A stretch of 5,875 bases of DNA. Origin: Anaerolineaceae bacterium. GTDB lineage: Bacteria; Chloroflexota; Anaerolineae; Anaerolineales; Anaerolineaceae. Positions 5,574 through 5,875 of this stretch are shown piece by piece (position 1 is the stretch's first letter; every line of letters starts with the position of its first letter). Under the pieces are notes generated by a model. It ran no database searches, was not told the DNA's origin, and saw only the letters and a program-made list of their open reading frames with translations. The translations under genes were made by a program, and so were the position numbers. The DNA is taken from positions 27,748-33,622 of the forward strand of contig PMIV01000155.1 of the NCBI GenBank assembly GCA_003158355.1. The letters are read 5' to 3'.

Positions 5574-5875
5574 ATGACACCTTCATTTTTCTCCACACTG
5601 GAAGCTCGTGCTCGTAAACTGGATTCACTGCTTTGCGTTGGACTTGACCCGCATCCCGCTGACCTGAGTGAAAATACCGCAGCCGCAGCCCTCGATTTTT
5701 GCCTGCGCTTGATCGCTGCCACCCAGGATCTGGCGGTAGCTTATAAACCCAATGCCGCATTCTTCGAAGCCTATGGAGCCGAAGGCTGGCGGGCGTTGGA
5801 AAAGGTGATCGCAGCAATTCCCGATGGTATTCCGGTGATTCTGGACGCCAAACGCGGTGACATTGCTTCTACGGC
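5574..5875 (+). CDS. pyrF: Orotidine 5'-phosphate decarboxylase, N-terminal part
   Basis: This enzyme decarboxylates OMP to UMP, the last step of the pathway, with no cofactor. I read 100 complete codons from ATG 5574 to the window edge; the C-terminal part is missing. Visible features are VGLDP (22-26, with D25 for substrate binding), KPN (58-60, with K58) and the catalytic DAKRGDI (91-97), which supplies D91, K93 and D96 of the Asp/Lys network. The VGLDP...KPNAAFFE...DAKRGDI pattern fits the subfamily 2 enzymes (actinobacterial and myxobacterial type) rather than the E. coli type. AAAGGAG at 5551-5557 overlaps the pyrB stop and is 16 nt from the ATG, which is long; AAAGAG at 5562-5567 is better spaced. 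No alternative in-frame start lies between the pyrB stop and this ATG. The 21-nt gap suggests cotranscription with pyrB. Confidence 0.95.
   Translation, partial: MTPSFFSTLEARARKLDSLLCVGLDPHPADLSENTAAAALDFCLRLIAATQDLAVAYKPNAAFFEAYGAEGWRALEKVIAAIPDGIPVILDAKRGDIAST

Overview
The window is a piece of a bacterial chromosome devoted to de novo nucleotide synthesis. Two purine genes lie on the minus strand (purB, then purL running off the left edge). Three pyrimidine genes lie on the plus strand (pyrC, pyrB, then pyrF running off the right edge). The two groups are divergent and share a control region of about 340 bp. I see no mobile element, tRNA, rRNA or CRISPR array. Base composition looks close to 50% G+C and codon use is uniform, so nothing suggests recent transfer. 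The organism cannot be named from the sequence. The eukaryote-like adenylosuccinate lyase, the CAD-like dihydroorotase and aspartate carbamoyltransferase, and the PurS-PurS-PurL fusion together make me lean to a Chloroflexota (Anaerolineae-like) bacterium, as an inference only.

Layout. 1-1607 (minus): N-terminal 535 residues of FGAM synthase, with two PurS-like modules before the PurL catalytic part. 1608-1740: spacer with a purL promoter and a perfect 12-bp palindrome. 1741-3129 (minus): complete purB. 3130-3470: divergent control region holding a purB extended -10 promoter, inverted repeats, the pyr promoter with a second copy of the palindrome, a 30-codon candidate leader ORF, an upstream hairpin and a strong rho-independent terminator just before pyrC. 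3471-4535: pyrC. 4560-5552: pyrB. 5574-5875: first 100 codons of pyrF. Gaps between the pyr genes are 24 and 21 nt, so pyrCBF is probably one transcript.

How it works together. PurL catalyses step 4 of IMP synthesis, and PurB catalyses step 8 as well as the last step to AMP. PyrB, PyrC and PyrF catalyse steps 2, 3 and 6 of UMP synthesis. The most interesting signals are regulatory. First, the core TGTCTAGACA sits directly downstream of the -10 of both the purL and the pyrC promoters, at the predicted transcription start. This is where a repressor operator common to purine and pyrimidine synthesis would sit. Second, the pyr leader has a terminator whose stem begins exactly at the stop codon of the candidate leader ORF, after a U-rich stretch. 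This resembles the translation-coupled, UTP-sensing attenuators of enterobacterial pyrBI and pyrE. The genes themselves are known families; neither regulatory reading has been tested.
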